Source: Nitrobium sp046350935 (GTDB lineage: Bacteria > Nitrospirota > Thermodesulfovibrionia > Thermodesulfovibrionales > Dissulfurispiraceae). Taken from it: a stretch of DNA of 64,000 nucleotides. The stretch is from the NCBI GenBank assembly GCA_046350935.1, contig JAXLZK010000003.1:90342-154341 (forward strand). The letters are read 5' to 3'. This document shows, piece by piece, positions 38,004-46,080 of the stretch. The position numbers were made by a program, and so were the translations under genes. The notes under the pieces are model-generated. The model did no database searches and was not told where the DNA came from. It was given only the letters and a program-made list of their open reading frames with translations. Numbering within the stretch: position 1 is the stretch's first letter; each line of letters begins with the position of its first letter.

Positions 38004-39578
38004 ATGAGGTACACGATGCAGCAGAACGGACAGAGCACCAGAGAGGTGGTGTTGAACCGCCTCCTCAGGAATAACGATTTTCCTGCCATGGCCAATACCG
38101 TCGGTCTGATCGGTAAGTTCAAGGAGTCGGAGGACGCTTCCGTTTCCGAATTCGCCAATCTCGTGCTGAAGGACCACGCGCTGACTTCGAAGGTGCTCAA
38201 GCTGGTGAACAGCGTGAGCTTTTCGCAATTCGGTGAGGTGACCACCATCTCCCGTGCGATCATCCTCCTCGGGTTCGAGAGTATAAAGAATATCTCCCTT
38301 ACCCTCATGCTCTTCGACCAGCTGCAGAAGAACAGCCCGAATGAAGAGCTTGTCGAGACGCTCATGAAGTCTTTCTACAGCGGGATCCTGGCGCAGAAAA
38401 TAGCGCAGGAGACGGGGTTCGTCGACAGGGAGGAGGCGTTCCTCTGCGCCCTTTTCCATACCTTCGGCAAGATGATGGTCGCTTTTGCGTGGCCCGAGAA
38501 GATCCATGAAATAAAAGCCTTCAGCAGGGAGAGGGAGGTGTCGGAAGAACTGGCGGCTTTCTCCGTCCTGGGGGCGCCGTACGAGGAGTTCGGGATGACC
38601 ATCGCAAAGGGATGGAACTTCCCCTCCCGGATCGTACAGAGTATGCACCGGATGCGGGAAAGGGAAATCACCGGGAACCCGGGAGAACTGGACCGGCTGA
38701 ACAGTATCGCCACTTTTTCCAACGAGATCACCGGCATTCTCTCCTCTTCCCCCGGCCCGGCCGAACAGGAGGAAAAGATCGGGAAGCTCGCCGCCTCGTT
38801 CAGGGAGCATTACGGAGAGCTGCAGGGGAAGCTGTCCGGTATTCTCTCCTCCTCACTGCAGGACATGGCGGACTATTCCTCCCTCTTCGATATCGATCTC
38901 GGGGAAGTTTCGTTCGGCAGGCAGCTTCTGCGGGGGGCTGACGGAGAGACGAAGACAGGGAAGGCGGAGCGGGATCTCTCCGCGTTGGACGCCCTGGCCG
39001 AGTCGTTGGGGACCATCGACTCCCTTCTTGAAGCGCAACAGGAAGTTACGCCGGAGAGCATCTTTACCAAAGGTATTCAGGAGATCAATAATTCCATTCT
39101 CAGCAGCTGCTCGCTGAACGATATTATCAGGATCGCCCTGGAGACCATGTACCGCGGCATGCAGTTGTCGGGCATGTCGCGCGTGCTGTTTTTCATCAAG
39201 GATACGAAGGCCTCCGCAATGAACGTACGGTTCGGCTTCGGCAGCGGGATCGAGGAAATCAGAAAATGGTTCAGGGTTGATTACGGACAGTCGGACGATC
39301 TGTTCAGCGTGTCCGTCCTGAAGCAGAAAGACCTGGTTATGAAGAACATCGACGATCCGGAGTTGAAAAAGCTGCTTCCGGAATGGTACCGGGCCCGTGT
39401 TTCCCCCCGTATTTTCGTCGTCCTCCTTCCCATTACGATCAGCAGCAAGCCGATAGGCCTGTTCTATATCGAGGGGGACAGGGAGGGCTTCGGGAAGATC
39501 GCCGGCAGCCATTTCAACTACCTGAAGATCATCCGCGATCAGGCAGTGGTGGCGATACGACAGAAGCAGGGGTATTAG
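38004..39578 (+). CDS. HDOD-GAF domain signalling protein
   Basis: A 524-residue cytosolic regulator. The HDOD domain spans about residues 15-225: DFPAMANTVGLIGKF, LVLKDHALTSKVLKLVNSV, TTISRAIILLGFESIKNISL, and the degenerate HD-like ALFHTFGKMM. After a linker, a GAF-like domain occupies about residues 355-520 (SLNDIIRIALETMYRGMQLS to KPIGLFYIEGDREGF). HDOD proteins take part in signalling and motility or stress control in anaerobes; the enzymatic site is normally lost, as here. Start chosen at 38004 (RBS weak); 38016 is possible. Confidence 0.9.
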   Translation: MRYTMQQNGQSTREVVLNRLLRNNDFPAMANTVGLIGKFKESEDASVSEFANLVLKDHALTSKVLKLVNSVSFSQFGEVTTISRAIILLGFESIKNISLTLMLFDQLQKNSPNEELVETLMKSFYSGILAQKIAQETGFVDREEAFLCALFHTFGKMMVAFAWPEKIHEIKAFSREREVSEELAAFSVLGAPYEEFGMTIAKGWNFPSRIVQSMHRMREREITGNPGELDRLNSIATFSNEITGILSSSPGPAEQEEKIGKLAASFREHYGELQGKLSGILSSSLQDMADYSSLFDIDLGEVSFGRQLLRGADGETKTGKAERDLSALDALAESLGTIDSLLEAQQEVTPESIFTKGIQEINNSILSSCSLNDIIRIALETMYRGMQLSGMSRVLFFIKDTKASAMNVRFGFGSGIEEIRKWFRVDYGQSDDLFSVSVLKQKDLVMKNIDDPELKKLLPEWYRARVSPRIFVVLLPITISSKPIGLFYIEGDREGFGKIAGSHFNYLKIIRDQAVVAIRQKQGY

Positions 39579-39579
39579 G

Positions 39580-39593
39580 GTGTGTATACACAC
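39580..39593. promoter_or_regulatory. 14-bp perfect palindrome GTGTGTATACACAC
   Basis: It starts 2 bp after the HDOD stop codon and is fully self-complementary, so it could be an operator for the next gene (ATG at 39698). A partial match, GTGTGTATGCGCACC, lies at 49605-49619 before moeA. No regulator is assigned. Confidence 0.3.
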
Positions 39594-39697
39594 TTCGGAG
39601 TTTGCTCTGCACACGCCGGAACCTGCCTGCATCCCCGGCCCGCCTTCCCGCGGAGTCTCCACGGACATTTCCCGCTGAAGACTCCGCCGAGGAGAAT

Positions 39698-40162
39698 ATG
39701 GACCCGTTGATTGCGTGTGCGATAAAGGAAGAGATCCTGAGGAACGTCTTGAAGACCCACCGCACTCTTCTCCTTACGGGGTGGCCGGGTACGGGCAAGA
39801 CCACCACCGCGCTGAAGGTGAGCGCTGAAGAGGCCGCCGTCGCCTATTATAGCGAGGCCGGAAAGGGAGTGCCCTCCCTTTTTGAAAAGGACAGTGATAC
39901 CGTTTTGAGGGTGCGGGACCTCTCGGAGATGAGCGCCCCCTCCGGGAGGGTGCTTGTCGTCGACGATGTCGCGGCTGCCGCGCCCCCCCTTATCTCACTG
40001 CTCAGCGAGGGGCGGGAGAGCCGGAAGGTGATCGTCATCGCCACGATGCTCAATGCGGTCAGGGAGCTTCTTTCTCTGGTGGATGCAGTGGTGCGCTTCA
40101 AGAGCACCACCGCCGAGCTGCTCCATTCGCGTCTCCGCGATCTGCATGCCCGCAGCTCCTGA
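39698..40162 (+). CDS. Small P-loop ATPase-like protein
   Basis: A 154-residue protein with Walker A GWPGTGKTTTA (about residues 26-36) and a Walker B-like RVLVVDDVAAA (about residue 91), then an ATMLNAVRELLSLVDAVVRF segment. It resembles a minimal AAA or nucleotide-kinase core without further domains. I do not recognise the family. The ATG at 39698 follows GAGGAGAAT. It is between the HDOD gene and the divergent DUF1284/radical SAM pair, so a role with either is possible but unproven. Confidence 0.7.
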   Translation: MDPLIACAIKEEILRNVLKTHRTLLLTGWPGTGKTTTALKVSAEEAAVAYYSEAGKGVPSLFEKDSDTVLRVRDLSEMSAPSGRVLVVDDVAAAAPPLISLLSEGRESRKVIVIATMLNAVRELLSLVDAVVRFKSTTAELLHSRLRDLHARSS

Positions 40163-40199
40163 AAGGCGCCGCGCGGGTGCGCCCCCTCGGCCATTTCCC

Positions 40200-40646
40200 T
40201 CACTGCCGCGGCAGTGCGCCACTCAGCAGGCGGTATGGTTCGCTCCTCTCGCACGCCCATTTCCAGCCGCACGCGATACAGAATGCCTTATGCCAGAGAG
40301 GAAACACCGGCGGAATCCTCTCCCTTATCTCCCTCCATGCCAGTCTTTCTCCCGGCCGTACGCGGAGCAGTTCCATCGCCCTTGCGTCCATTTCCCTGAT
40401 CTCCGCATCGGCCTGCTCACTATGGGAGCATCTGCCGTCCTCAAGGGAGGGGCATTGAGTGCAGACGGCGTCCGCGCCAATCACCGCCTCGGCTCCGCCC
40501 CGCTCTACGGCGCTGAGGACCTGCTGCAGGTTTTCGACGAAGGCGGGGGTGTACCCCTCTCCGGAGTAGAAGTGGAGGCAAAAGAGATGGTGTCCCCTCA
40601 GTCTTCCGAGCCCGCAAAGTTTCGTATTTTCCATATCCTTATTCAT
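40200..40646 (-). CDS. DUF1284 family cysteine-rich protein
   Basis: A 148-residue protein of the DUF1284 family: RLRGHHLFCLHFYSGEGYTPAFVENL at the N-terminus (shown in part), CTQCPSLEDGRCSHSEQ in the middle and CIACGWKWAC near the end. The Cys pattern suggests a metal or iron-sulfur site. It is divergent from the radical SAM gene with only 23 bp between the two starts, so they share a promoter region. Family function is unknown. A second in-frame Met gives a start four codons later. Confidence 0.85.
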   Translation of the reverse strand: MNKDMENTKLCGLGRLRGHHLFCLHFYSGEGYTPAFVENLQQVLSAVERGGAEAVIGADAVCTQCPSLEDGRCSHSEQADAEIREMDARAMELLRVRPGERLAWREIRERIPPVFPLWHKAFCIACGWKWACERSEPYRLLSGALPRQ

Positions 40647-40655
40647 TATTCATTA

Positions 40656-40661
40656 TATAGT
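40656..40661 (+). promoter_or_regulatory. -10 box TATAGT before the radical SAM gene
   Basis: TATAGT lies 8 nt before the GTG at 40670 and 11 nt before the ATG at 40673, in an AT-rich pocket shared with the divergent DUF1284 gene. Transcription would begin at or within a few bases of the start codon. Confidence 0.35.
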
Positions 40662-40669
40662 AAAATGGA

Positions 40670-41887
40670 GTGATGAGACTCTATCTTGCCGCCGCTTTCT
40701 CCCTGAAGCGGCTCGAAACCTATGCCGTGTACGACAGGAAAGGGGATGAGCTCTACGAGCTGGACGAGGAGGCCTTCCGGTTTCTGGAGAAGTGCTCCTC
40801 CCCGGAGGGGTGCGGAGAGTCTTCGCCCCGCCATCGGGACTTCATCGATTACTGCCTTGCGGAGGGTATCCTGAGCACGCACGCCGTAACGGTGAAAAGA
40901 CCTCTGCCGGTGCCGGCGGGGTCCCCCTCCCTGCGCTACCTTGAGCTGCAGATAACGGAACGGTGCACCCTGCGGTGCCGGCATTGCTACCTCGGAGAGA
41001 CAGAGGGGCGGGAGCTCCCGACAGATGAGATTGAGGCGGTCCTGCACGAGTTCGAGGAAATGCAGGGTCTCCGCCTGCTGATAACGGGAGGAGAACCGCT
41101 GCTGCACCACGATTTCGACGCGGTCAACAGGCTGCTTCCTGCCTACTCTTTCCGGAAAGTGCTGTTTACCAACGGAATGCTGCTGCACGACGGGGTGCTG
41201 CAGACCCTGAATGTCGATGAAATACAGTTCAGCATCGACGGGATGGAGCAGGGGCATGACGCCCTCCGCGGTGCAGGCTCCTACCGGGCGCTCCTGGGCA
41301 GAGTGGAGAGCGCACTGCAGGCGGGTTGGGACGTTTCCGTAGCGACCATGGTCCACCGGGAGAACCTCGGCGAATTCGAGGAGATGAGCTTCCTGTTCAG
41401 GAGAATGGGCATCAAAGACTGGACCGTGGATGTGCCAAGCCCCTCCGGGCGGATGGCGGAGAACCCCCTTCTCCAGGTCCCTCCGGAAAAGGCGGGGCGC
41501 TTCCTCGCTTACGGTTTCGGAGGGGGGATGCATGGAGGGGGGGAAGGCTTTGCCTGCGGCCTGCATCTCGCAGCGGTGCTGGCGAACGGGGCTGTAGCGA
41601 AATGCGCCTTCTATGCGCATGCCCCCTCGGGCAGCATCCGCGAAGGATTGAGAAACGGGTGGGCGGGGATCCGGCCTCTCCCGCTGGCAGAGCTTGAATG
41701 CTCTAAAAAAGGGTGCCGGTTCATCGAACTCTGCCGGGGTGGGTGCCGTTTCCGGGCTTCCGCCGCCTCGGGGGGGGAGGGCGAAGGGCAGTCCGGGACG
41801 GGGAATGAGAAGGTGGATAGGTACCGGTGCTGCGCGTACGATACATATGATACAATGAATCAACGGGAGCATGAAGCCCCCGGGTAA
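40670..41887 (+). CDS. Radical SAM/SPASM peptide-modifying enzyme candidate
   Basis: A 405-residue enzyme. The first 75 residues (LYELDEEAFRFLEKC to FIDYCLAEGILS) look like a PqqD/RRE-type peptide-recognition domain. The radical SAM core has CTLRCRHC (about residues 99-106) for the 4Fe-4S cluster and TGGEPLLH for SAM. The C-terminal SPASM domain is complete: C-x10-G-x4-C (ending ANGAVAKC), then CSKKGCRFIELCRGGC, then a final Cys pair, enough for two auxiliary clusters. Such enzymes modify peptides or proteins. A 20-residue Cys-rich peptide gene begins 21 bp after the stop. Start is GTG at 40670 or ATG at 40673. Confidence 0.92.
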   Translation: MMRLYLAAAFSLKRLETYAVYDRKGDELYELDEEAFRFLEKCSSPEGCGESSPRHRDFIDYCLAEGILSTHAVTVKRPLPVPAGSPSLRYLELQITERCTLRCRHCYLGETEGRELPTDEIEAVLHEFEEMQGLRLLITGGEPLLHHDFDAVNRLLPAYSFRKVLFTNGMLLHDGVLQTLNVDEIQFSIDGMEQGHDALRGAGSYRALLGRVESALQAGWDVSVATMVHRENLGEFEEMSFLFRRMGIKDWTVDVPSPSGRMAENPLLQVPPEKAGRFLAYGFGGGMHGGGEGFACGLHLAAVLANGAVAKCAFYAHAPSGSIREGLRNGWAGIRPLPLAELECSKKGCRFIELCRGGCRFRASAASGGEGEGQSGTGNEKVDRYRCCAYDTYDTMNQREHEAPG

Positions 41888-41908
41888 CTCCACGGGAGGT
41901 GTACGGGT

Positions 41909-41971
41909 ATGAAAATCAGGAAGGTGTCCAGAAAAGCCGCGACGACCTGCAAGTGCAAGGGCTCCTGCTAG
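41909..41971 (+). CDS. 20-residue Cys-rich peptide, RiPP precursor candidate
   Basis: A tiny frame encoding a basic leader (MKIRKVSRKAATT) and a Cys-rich C-terminus (CKCKGSC). GGGAGGT lies 8 nt before the ATG, a strong ribosome-binding site that argues it is translated. It starts 21 bp after the radical SAM/SPASM gene, whose N-terminus looks like a precursor-recognition domain. Three Cys plus Thr and Ser are possible targets, for example for thioether or other cross-links. It is followed by a strong hairpin. Short Cys-terminal peptides next to such enzymes are known classes; I cannot assign this one. Confidence 0.7.
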   Translation: MKIRKVSRKAATTCKCKGSC

Positions 41972-41995
41972 GCCTCTTTCGCTTTCCGGCCTGTG

Positions 41996-42027
41996 GGGGG
42001 AGGAGGGCGCGGGCGTCCTCCTCCCCC
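41996..42027 (+). terminator. GC-rich hairpin after the peptide gene
   Basis: GGGGGAGGAGG (41996-42006) and CCTCCTCCCCC (42017-42027) form an 11-bp perfect stem with a 10-nt loop, 24 nt after the peptide stop. No U-run follows directly. It would end or protect the radical SAM-peptide transcript and separates it from the TPR gene. Confidence 0.55.
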
Positions 42028-42071
42028 GGACTCCGCCGGCTCCCCTTTACTTTATCTTTAAAAGCCCGGTG

Positions 42072-42080
42072 TGCGATAAT
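42072..42080 (+). promoter_or_regulatory. Extended -10 directly before TPR lipoprotein gene
   Basis: TGCGATAAT ends 6 nt before the ATG at 42087, so the transcript should start at about the start codon. The AAAGG in between is too close to the ATG to act as a normal Shine-Dalgarno site. Confidence 0.4.
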
Positions 42081-42086
42081 AAAGGC

Positions 42087-43808
42087 ATGTGGCTACGAAT
42101 CGTTTTCGCGCTTTTCCTGCTTTTCACCCTGTCCTGTGCCTTACCCCGCAAGCCGGTAATCGCCGCCGGTGAGCCGCGCCGGGAGGAAGTGCTCCCCCGT
42201 GCCGGGGAGGCCTATCTCGAATATCTCCTTGCATACGAGTCAGAGCTTAACGAGAAGTGGGGGGACGCACTGGCCCATTATTCCAACGCCCTCACCGTCG
42301 ATGCTGAATCCCTGCACCTGAAGACCCAGGTGATCACCATGCTCATCAAACAGGGAAAGATACCCGAGGCTGCGTCGCGTCTCGAGAGCCTGACCGCGCA
42401 AAACCCCTCCTACATTCCCGGGCTCATGCTCCTCGGCGAGCTCTATAACGCCCAGAAAAAGGCGGACGAGGCCATCGCTGTCTATAGGAAAGTGCTTCTT
42501 CTCGATCCCTCCAGGAATGATGCACGGCTGCTGATGGGGGTGCTCTTCTCTGCGAAGGGAGATGCGCAGGGCGCCCTGGGAGTTTTTGAAGAGGTCTTGA
42601 AAAAAGACCCTGACAATGTAATGGCCCTCTATTACGCCGGCACCATTTCCCTCGAACGGAAGGAGTACGGAAAGGCGGATTCCCTGTTCAGGAGAATTGT
42701 CGAGCTCCGTCCGACCTTCGATGCTGCGTACCTCAACCTTGGGCTCAGCTATGAAATGAGGGGAGAGGTGAAGACCGCCGAAGAGTACTACCGGAAGGCC
42801 CTCGAAATCAATCCCGTGAATGCTTTTGCCCGGGAAAGACTGGTGCAGATGTTCATCGCGGGCAAGTCTTACGACAAGGCGATCAGTGAGCTGGAAAGCG
42901 TCCTCGAAGAGGCGCCCGACCACTACGAGACGCGCCAAAGGCTGGGCCTCCTCTACCTGCAGGAGCGTGCGTACGAAAAGGCCGCCTCGACATTCAAGGC
43001 GCTCCTGGAGGCCAAGCCCAACGATATAACGGCGCGCTACTACCTCGTGCTGGCACTGGAAGAAATGGGCAAAATCGAGGACGCGGTGGAAGAGCTGAAG
43101 AGGATCGTCTCCCTCGACCCCAAGAACCTCAACGCCTTCTATAATCTCGGCTACATTTATTCAAAACAGAACCGCCATGCCGACGCTGCGAAGATCTACG
43201 AGGAGGTGCTGAGCTTTGAGAAGGGCAAACCCGAGGTGTACGTCTATCTCGGCGCGGCGTATCTGCAGGTGAAGGAGTATCAGAAGGCCGAAGAGGTTTT
43301 CAGGCAGGGATTGAAGCGCTTCGATACCAGCGACGACCTCCATTTCAATATGGCGGTTCTTTTTGAAAAGAAAGGGAAGTTCGACGATATGGTTGCCGAG
43401 CTGAGGCGGGCCATCGAGCTCAATCCGAAGAATGTGGACGCGCTGAATTACCTCGGGTACAGCTATGCCGACAAGGGCATGCACCTGGCCGAGGCCCTGA
43501 CGCTCATCAACAGGGCGCTTGAGCTGAGACCCGACAGCGGCTATATCATCGACAGCCTCGGCTGGGCCTATTTCAAGCTCAACAGGCTGGACGATGCCCT
43601 GAACAGCCTTCAGAAAGCACTGAAATACGTTGCGGACGACCCTGTCCTGCACGAGCACATCGGAGACGTGTACGCTGCCATGGGCAGATACGACAAGGCC
43701 CTCGATGCCTGGCATGAAGCGCTGAAGTATCATGAAAAAGAGGAGGGGATCGAGCCGAGGGTGCAGGAGAAGATCAGGAACCTGGGAAACAGGGACGTCG
43801 TCCGGTAG
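42087..43808 (+). CDS. TPR-repeat lipoprotein
   Basis: A 573-residue protein built of about 14 tetratricopeptide repeats. The N-terminus MWLRIVFALFLLFTLSC ends in a lipobox-like LTLSC, so it is probably a lipoprotein in the periplasm or outer membrane. Repeats run from about residue 50 to the end (for example AEEYYRKALEINP, AVEELKRIVSLDPKN). TPR lipoproteins of this type often scaffold envelope or exopolysaccharide machinery. The start at 42087 gives the best signal peptide; a GTG at 42069 is in frame. Its last codons are repeated in the tandem duplication that follows. Confidence 0.88.
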   Translation: MWLRIVFALFLLFTLSCALPRKPVIAAGEPRREEVLPRAGEAYLEYLLAYESELNEKWGDALAHYSNALTVDAESLHLKTQVITMLIKQGKIPEAASRLESLTAQNPSYIPGLMLLGELYNAQKKADEAIAVYRKVLLLDPSRNDARLLMGVLFSAKGDAQGALGVFEEVLKKDPDNVMALYYAGTISLERKEYGKADSLFRRIVELRPTFDAAYLNLGLSYEMRGEVKTAEEYYRKALEINPVNAFARERLVQMFIAGKSYDKAISELESVLEEAPDHYETRQRLGLLYLQERAYEKAASTFKALLEAKPNDITARYYLVLALEEMGKIEDAVEELKRIVSLDPKNLNAFYNLGYIYSKQNRHADAAKIYEEVLSFEKGKPEVYVYLGAAYLQVKEYQKAEEVFRQGLKRFDTSDDLHFNMAVLFEKKGKFDDMVAELRRAIELNPKNVDALNYLGYSYADKGMHLAEALTLINRALELRPDSGYIIDSLGWAYFKLNRLDDALNSLQKALKYVADDPVLHEHIGDVYAAMGRYDKALDAWHEALKYHEKEEGIEPRVQEKIRNLGNRDVVR

Positions 43809-43998
43809 GATGTCCGCCGCCGTGCGTTCCCCCATGCCCGCGCCGATGCTTACGGTAACCGCCCCGGCAAAAATCAACTGGTCCCTGGGAAACAGGGACG
43901 TCGCCCGGTAGGATGTCCGCCGCCGTGCATTCCCCCATGCCCGCCCCATGCCCGCGCCGATGCTTACGGTAACCGCCCCGGCAAAGATCAACTGGTCC
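43782..43998. repeat. Tandem duplication across the TPR 3' end and ispE 5' end
   Basis: Unit 1 (43782-43884, 103 bp) and unit 2 (43885-43998, 114 bp) are almost identical; unit 2 has an extra 11-bp internal repeat (CCGCCCCATGC). Each holds the end of the TPR gene (GNRDVVR or GNRDVAR plus stop) and the start of ispE. In unit 1 an ispE-like start (ATG 43834, MPAPMLTVTAPAKINWSL) runs into the copied TPR tail and stops at 43911, giving a 25-codon relic. The complete ispE uses unit 2. Confidence 0.95.
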
Positions 43999-44877
43999 CT
44001 GTATGTCCTGGGCAGGAGGGAGGACGGCTACCATACCATCCTTTCCCTGATGCAGCGTATCGGGCTCTACGATACCCTCACCTTCGAAGCGTCGAGCCGT
44101 CTTGAGCTCCATGCCGCTATGGACCTTCCCCCCGAGCGCAATCTCGTTTTCCGGGCCGCTGCAATGCTGCGGGAGCATACCGGGACGAAAGCAGGAGCGA
44201 GGATTACCCTGAAGAAGGAGATCCCCGCCGGTGCCGGTCTGGGAGGGGGGAGCAGCGATGCAGCCTCCGCCCTTCTGGGGCTGAACACGCTGTGGGGGCT
44301 CGGGCTGAGCCGGAGCGAACTGAAGGAGCTGGGCGGCAGGCTGGGGTCCGATGTCCCCTTCTTCCTGGAAGAAGCCCCCCTTGCCGTGGCGGAAGGGAGG
44401 GGCGAGGTGCTGAGCCCTCTCTCTCTTGCCGCTTCCTACTCTGTCCTTGTCGTGCACCCCGCCTTTTCTGTATCCACTGCCTGGGCCTATGGCGCCCTGG
44501 ATGCGGCACTACGCTCCGGCTCCTCCGGCACGCCGCGGGAATTGACAAAAGCGGACAATTCCATGAATAATATCAAGTTCATATATGAGGCGCTCGCGGC
44601 GGGCTTTCTTCATCGTCTCTCTTCTTTGGTCCATAACGACTTTGAAGAGGTGGTATCCGGTGAGCACCCCGTTATCGGCGCCATAAAGGCGCGTATGCGG
44701 GAGCAGGGCGCCGTGGTCGCCCTGATGAGCGGCAGCGGGTCCGCGGTTTTCGGGCTTTTCGAGGACAGTGAGCAGGCCCTGTCGGTCTCCCGGAGTTTTG
44801 CGCCGTTTTTCAGCAGAGTAGCGGAGACGTTGTCCGCAGCCCCCGAAAGGGCGGGCTCGTCTGCTGCGCTGCCGTGA
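43948..44877 (+). CDS. ispE: 4-diphosphocytidyl-2-C-methyl-D-erythritol kinase
   Basis: GHMP kinase of the MEP isoprenoid pathway, 309 residues. The N-terminus APAKINWSLYVLGRREDGYH is the family signature; the ATP-binding GAGLGGGSSDAA is at about residues 95-106, and the C-terminal ALMSGSGSAVFGLF completes the GHMP motif set. The start MPAPMLTV lies in the second unit of a tandem duplication, so its upstream region is a copy of the TPR gene end. An ATG at 43937 is out of frame. Supplies isopentenyl units, for example for quinone side chains. Confidence 0.96.
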   Translation: MPAPMLTVTAPAKINWSLYVLGRREDGYHTILSLMQRIGLYDTLTFEASSRLELHAAMDLPPERNLVFRAAAMLREHTGTKAGARITLKKEIPAGAGLGGGSSDAASALLGLNTLWGLGLSRSELKELGGRLGSDVPFFLEEAPLAVAEGRGEVLSPLSLAASYSVLVVHPAFSVSTAWAYGALDAALRSGSSGTPRELTKADNSMNNIKFIYEALAAGFLHRLSSLVHNDFEEVVSGEHPVIGAIKARMREQGAVVALMSGSGSAVFGLFEDSEQALSVSRSFAPFFSRVAETLSAAPERAGSSAALP

Positions 44878-44921
44878 TCAGGCAGTTCTGCATTCCGCCC
44901 TGCTGCGGATGCGCGGAGATT

Positions 44922-44993
44922 TGGGGCGTCGACAAGCGGTAAGTCAGCAGATTTTGGATCTGCCATTCCCAGGTTCGAATCCTGGCGCCCCAG
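44922..44993 (+). tRNA. tRNA-Gln (TTG)
   Basis: A 72-nt tRNA without encoded CCA. The acceptor TGGGGCG pairs with CGCCCCA. The anticodon stem GCAGA/TCTGC encloses TTTTGGA, giving TTG. The T arm contains GGTTCGAATCC. It lies between ispE and prs, a common arrangement. Confidence 0.96.
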
Positions 44994-45025
44994 TTAAATA
45001 AAAGAGAACAGAGGGGAGGCATAGA

Positions 45026-45967
45026 ATGTCCGACCGTATCAAGCTGCTCACGGGGAATGCAAACAGGCCGCTCGCCGTGAAGGTGAGCGAGCACATCGGC
45101 GTGCCCCTCGCCGATACCGCGGTAAACAGGTTCAGCGACGGCGAGATAACGGTGCAGATCAACGAGAACATCAGGGGGTGCGACGTATTCGTCATTCAGC
45201 CCACCTGCTCGCCGGTCAACGAAAATATCATGGAGCTGCTCCTCATCATCGACGCCCTCAAGCGCGCTTCGGCGAAGAGGATTACGGCGGTCATCCCTTA
45301 TTACGGTTATGCGCGGCAGGACCGGAAAGTCCAGCCCCGGGTCCCCATCTCCTCGAAGCTCGTTGCGGACCTGCTCACTGCGGCGGGCACGAACCGCGTG
45401 CTGACCATAGACCTCCATGCGGCGCAGATACAGGGGTTTTTCGACATCCCCGTGGACCATCTGTATGCAGCCCCGGTGCTGCTCGATTACATAAGAAAGT
45501 GCAATTTCGCTGACCTCGCCATCGTCTCCCCCGATGCGGGCGGGGTGGAAAGGGCGCGCGCGTTCGCAAAGAGGCTGAATGCCTCCCTTGCCATCGTGGA
45601 CAAGAGGAGGGAGGCCGCGAATGTATCCAAGGTGATGAATGTCATCGGGAATGTCAGGGATCGCGACGTGATCCTCCTCGACGACATGATCGATACGGCG
45701 GGCACCATTGCGCAGGCTGCGCAGGCGCTGCACGAAAACGGGGCGCGGCGGGTGCTTGCCGCCTGCTCTCATGCGGTCCTGTCGGGCCCGGCCCTCGACA
45801 GGATCGGCGGATCGGTGCTGGAGGAAGTGATCACCACGGACACCATTCCCCTGGATGAGAAGGTGAATGTGTGCAGGAAGGTGAAGGTGTTGAGCGTGTC
45901 GAAGCTCCTGGCTGACGCCATCAGGAGGATCCATGAGGAGACTTCGGTAAGCTCTCTGTTCGTTTGA
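45026..45967 (+). CDS. prs: Ribose-phosphate pyrophosphokinase
   Basis: Makes PRPP from ribose 5-phosphate and ATP for nucleotide, His and Trp synthesis. The 313-residue product has FSDGEITVQINENIRG, the ATP/flexible loop YYGYARQDRKVQPRVPISSK, DLHAAQIQGFFDIPVDHL and the PRPP-binding DDMIDTAGTI. GGGAGGC precedes the ATG. Follows tRNA-Gln and precedes rplY and pth, as in many bacteria. Confidence 0.98.
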   Translation: MSDRIKLLTGNANRPLAVKVSEHIGVPLADTAVNRFSDGEITVQINENIRGCDVFVIQPTCSPVNENIMELLLIIDALKRASAKRITAVIPYYGYARQDRKVQPRVPISSKLVADLLTAAGTNRVLTIDLHAAQIQGFFDIPVDHLYAAPVLLDYIRKCNFADLAIVSPDAGGVERARAFAKRLNASLAIVDKRREAANVSKVMNVIGNVRDRDVILLDDMIDTAGTIAQAAQALHENGARRVLAACSHAVLSGPALDRIGGSVLEEVITTDTIPLDEKVNVCRKVKVLSVSKLLADAIRRIHEETSVSSLFV

Positions 45968-46080
45968 TTCTGTGCAGTCCGGGGCGCTACGCCGTCGCGT
46001 TTTCTTGCTTCACCGTACGGGTATCCCCTTGCGCTCTGCCGTGCAACAACGCCGTACGCTATCAATGAAAAGGAGGAAAT

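Noticed and set aside
41899..42159. 86-residue frame overlapping the Cys-rich peptide
   Set aside because: It lacks a ribosome-binding site in its phase, has a random-looking composition, and runs through the hairpin; the peptide frame at 41909 has the strong site.
43834..43911. A separate small gene encoding an ispE-like N-terminus
   Set aside because: It is a by-product of the tandem duplication, ending in the copied TPR tail.
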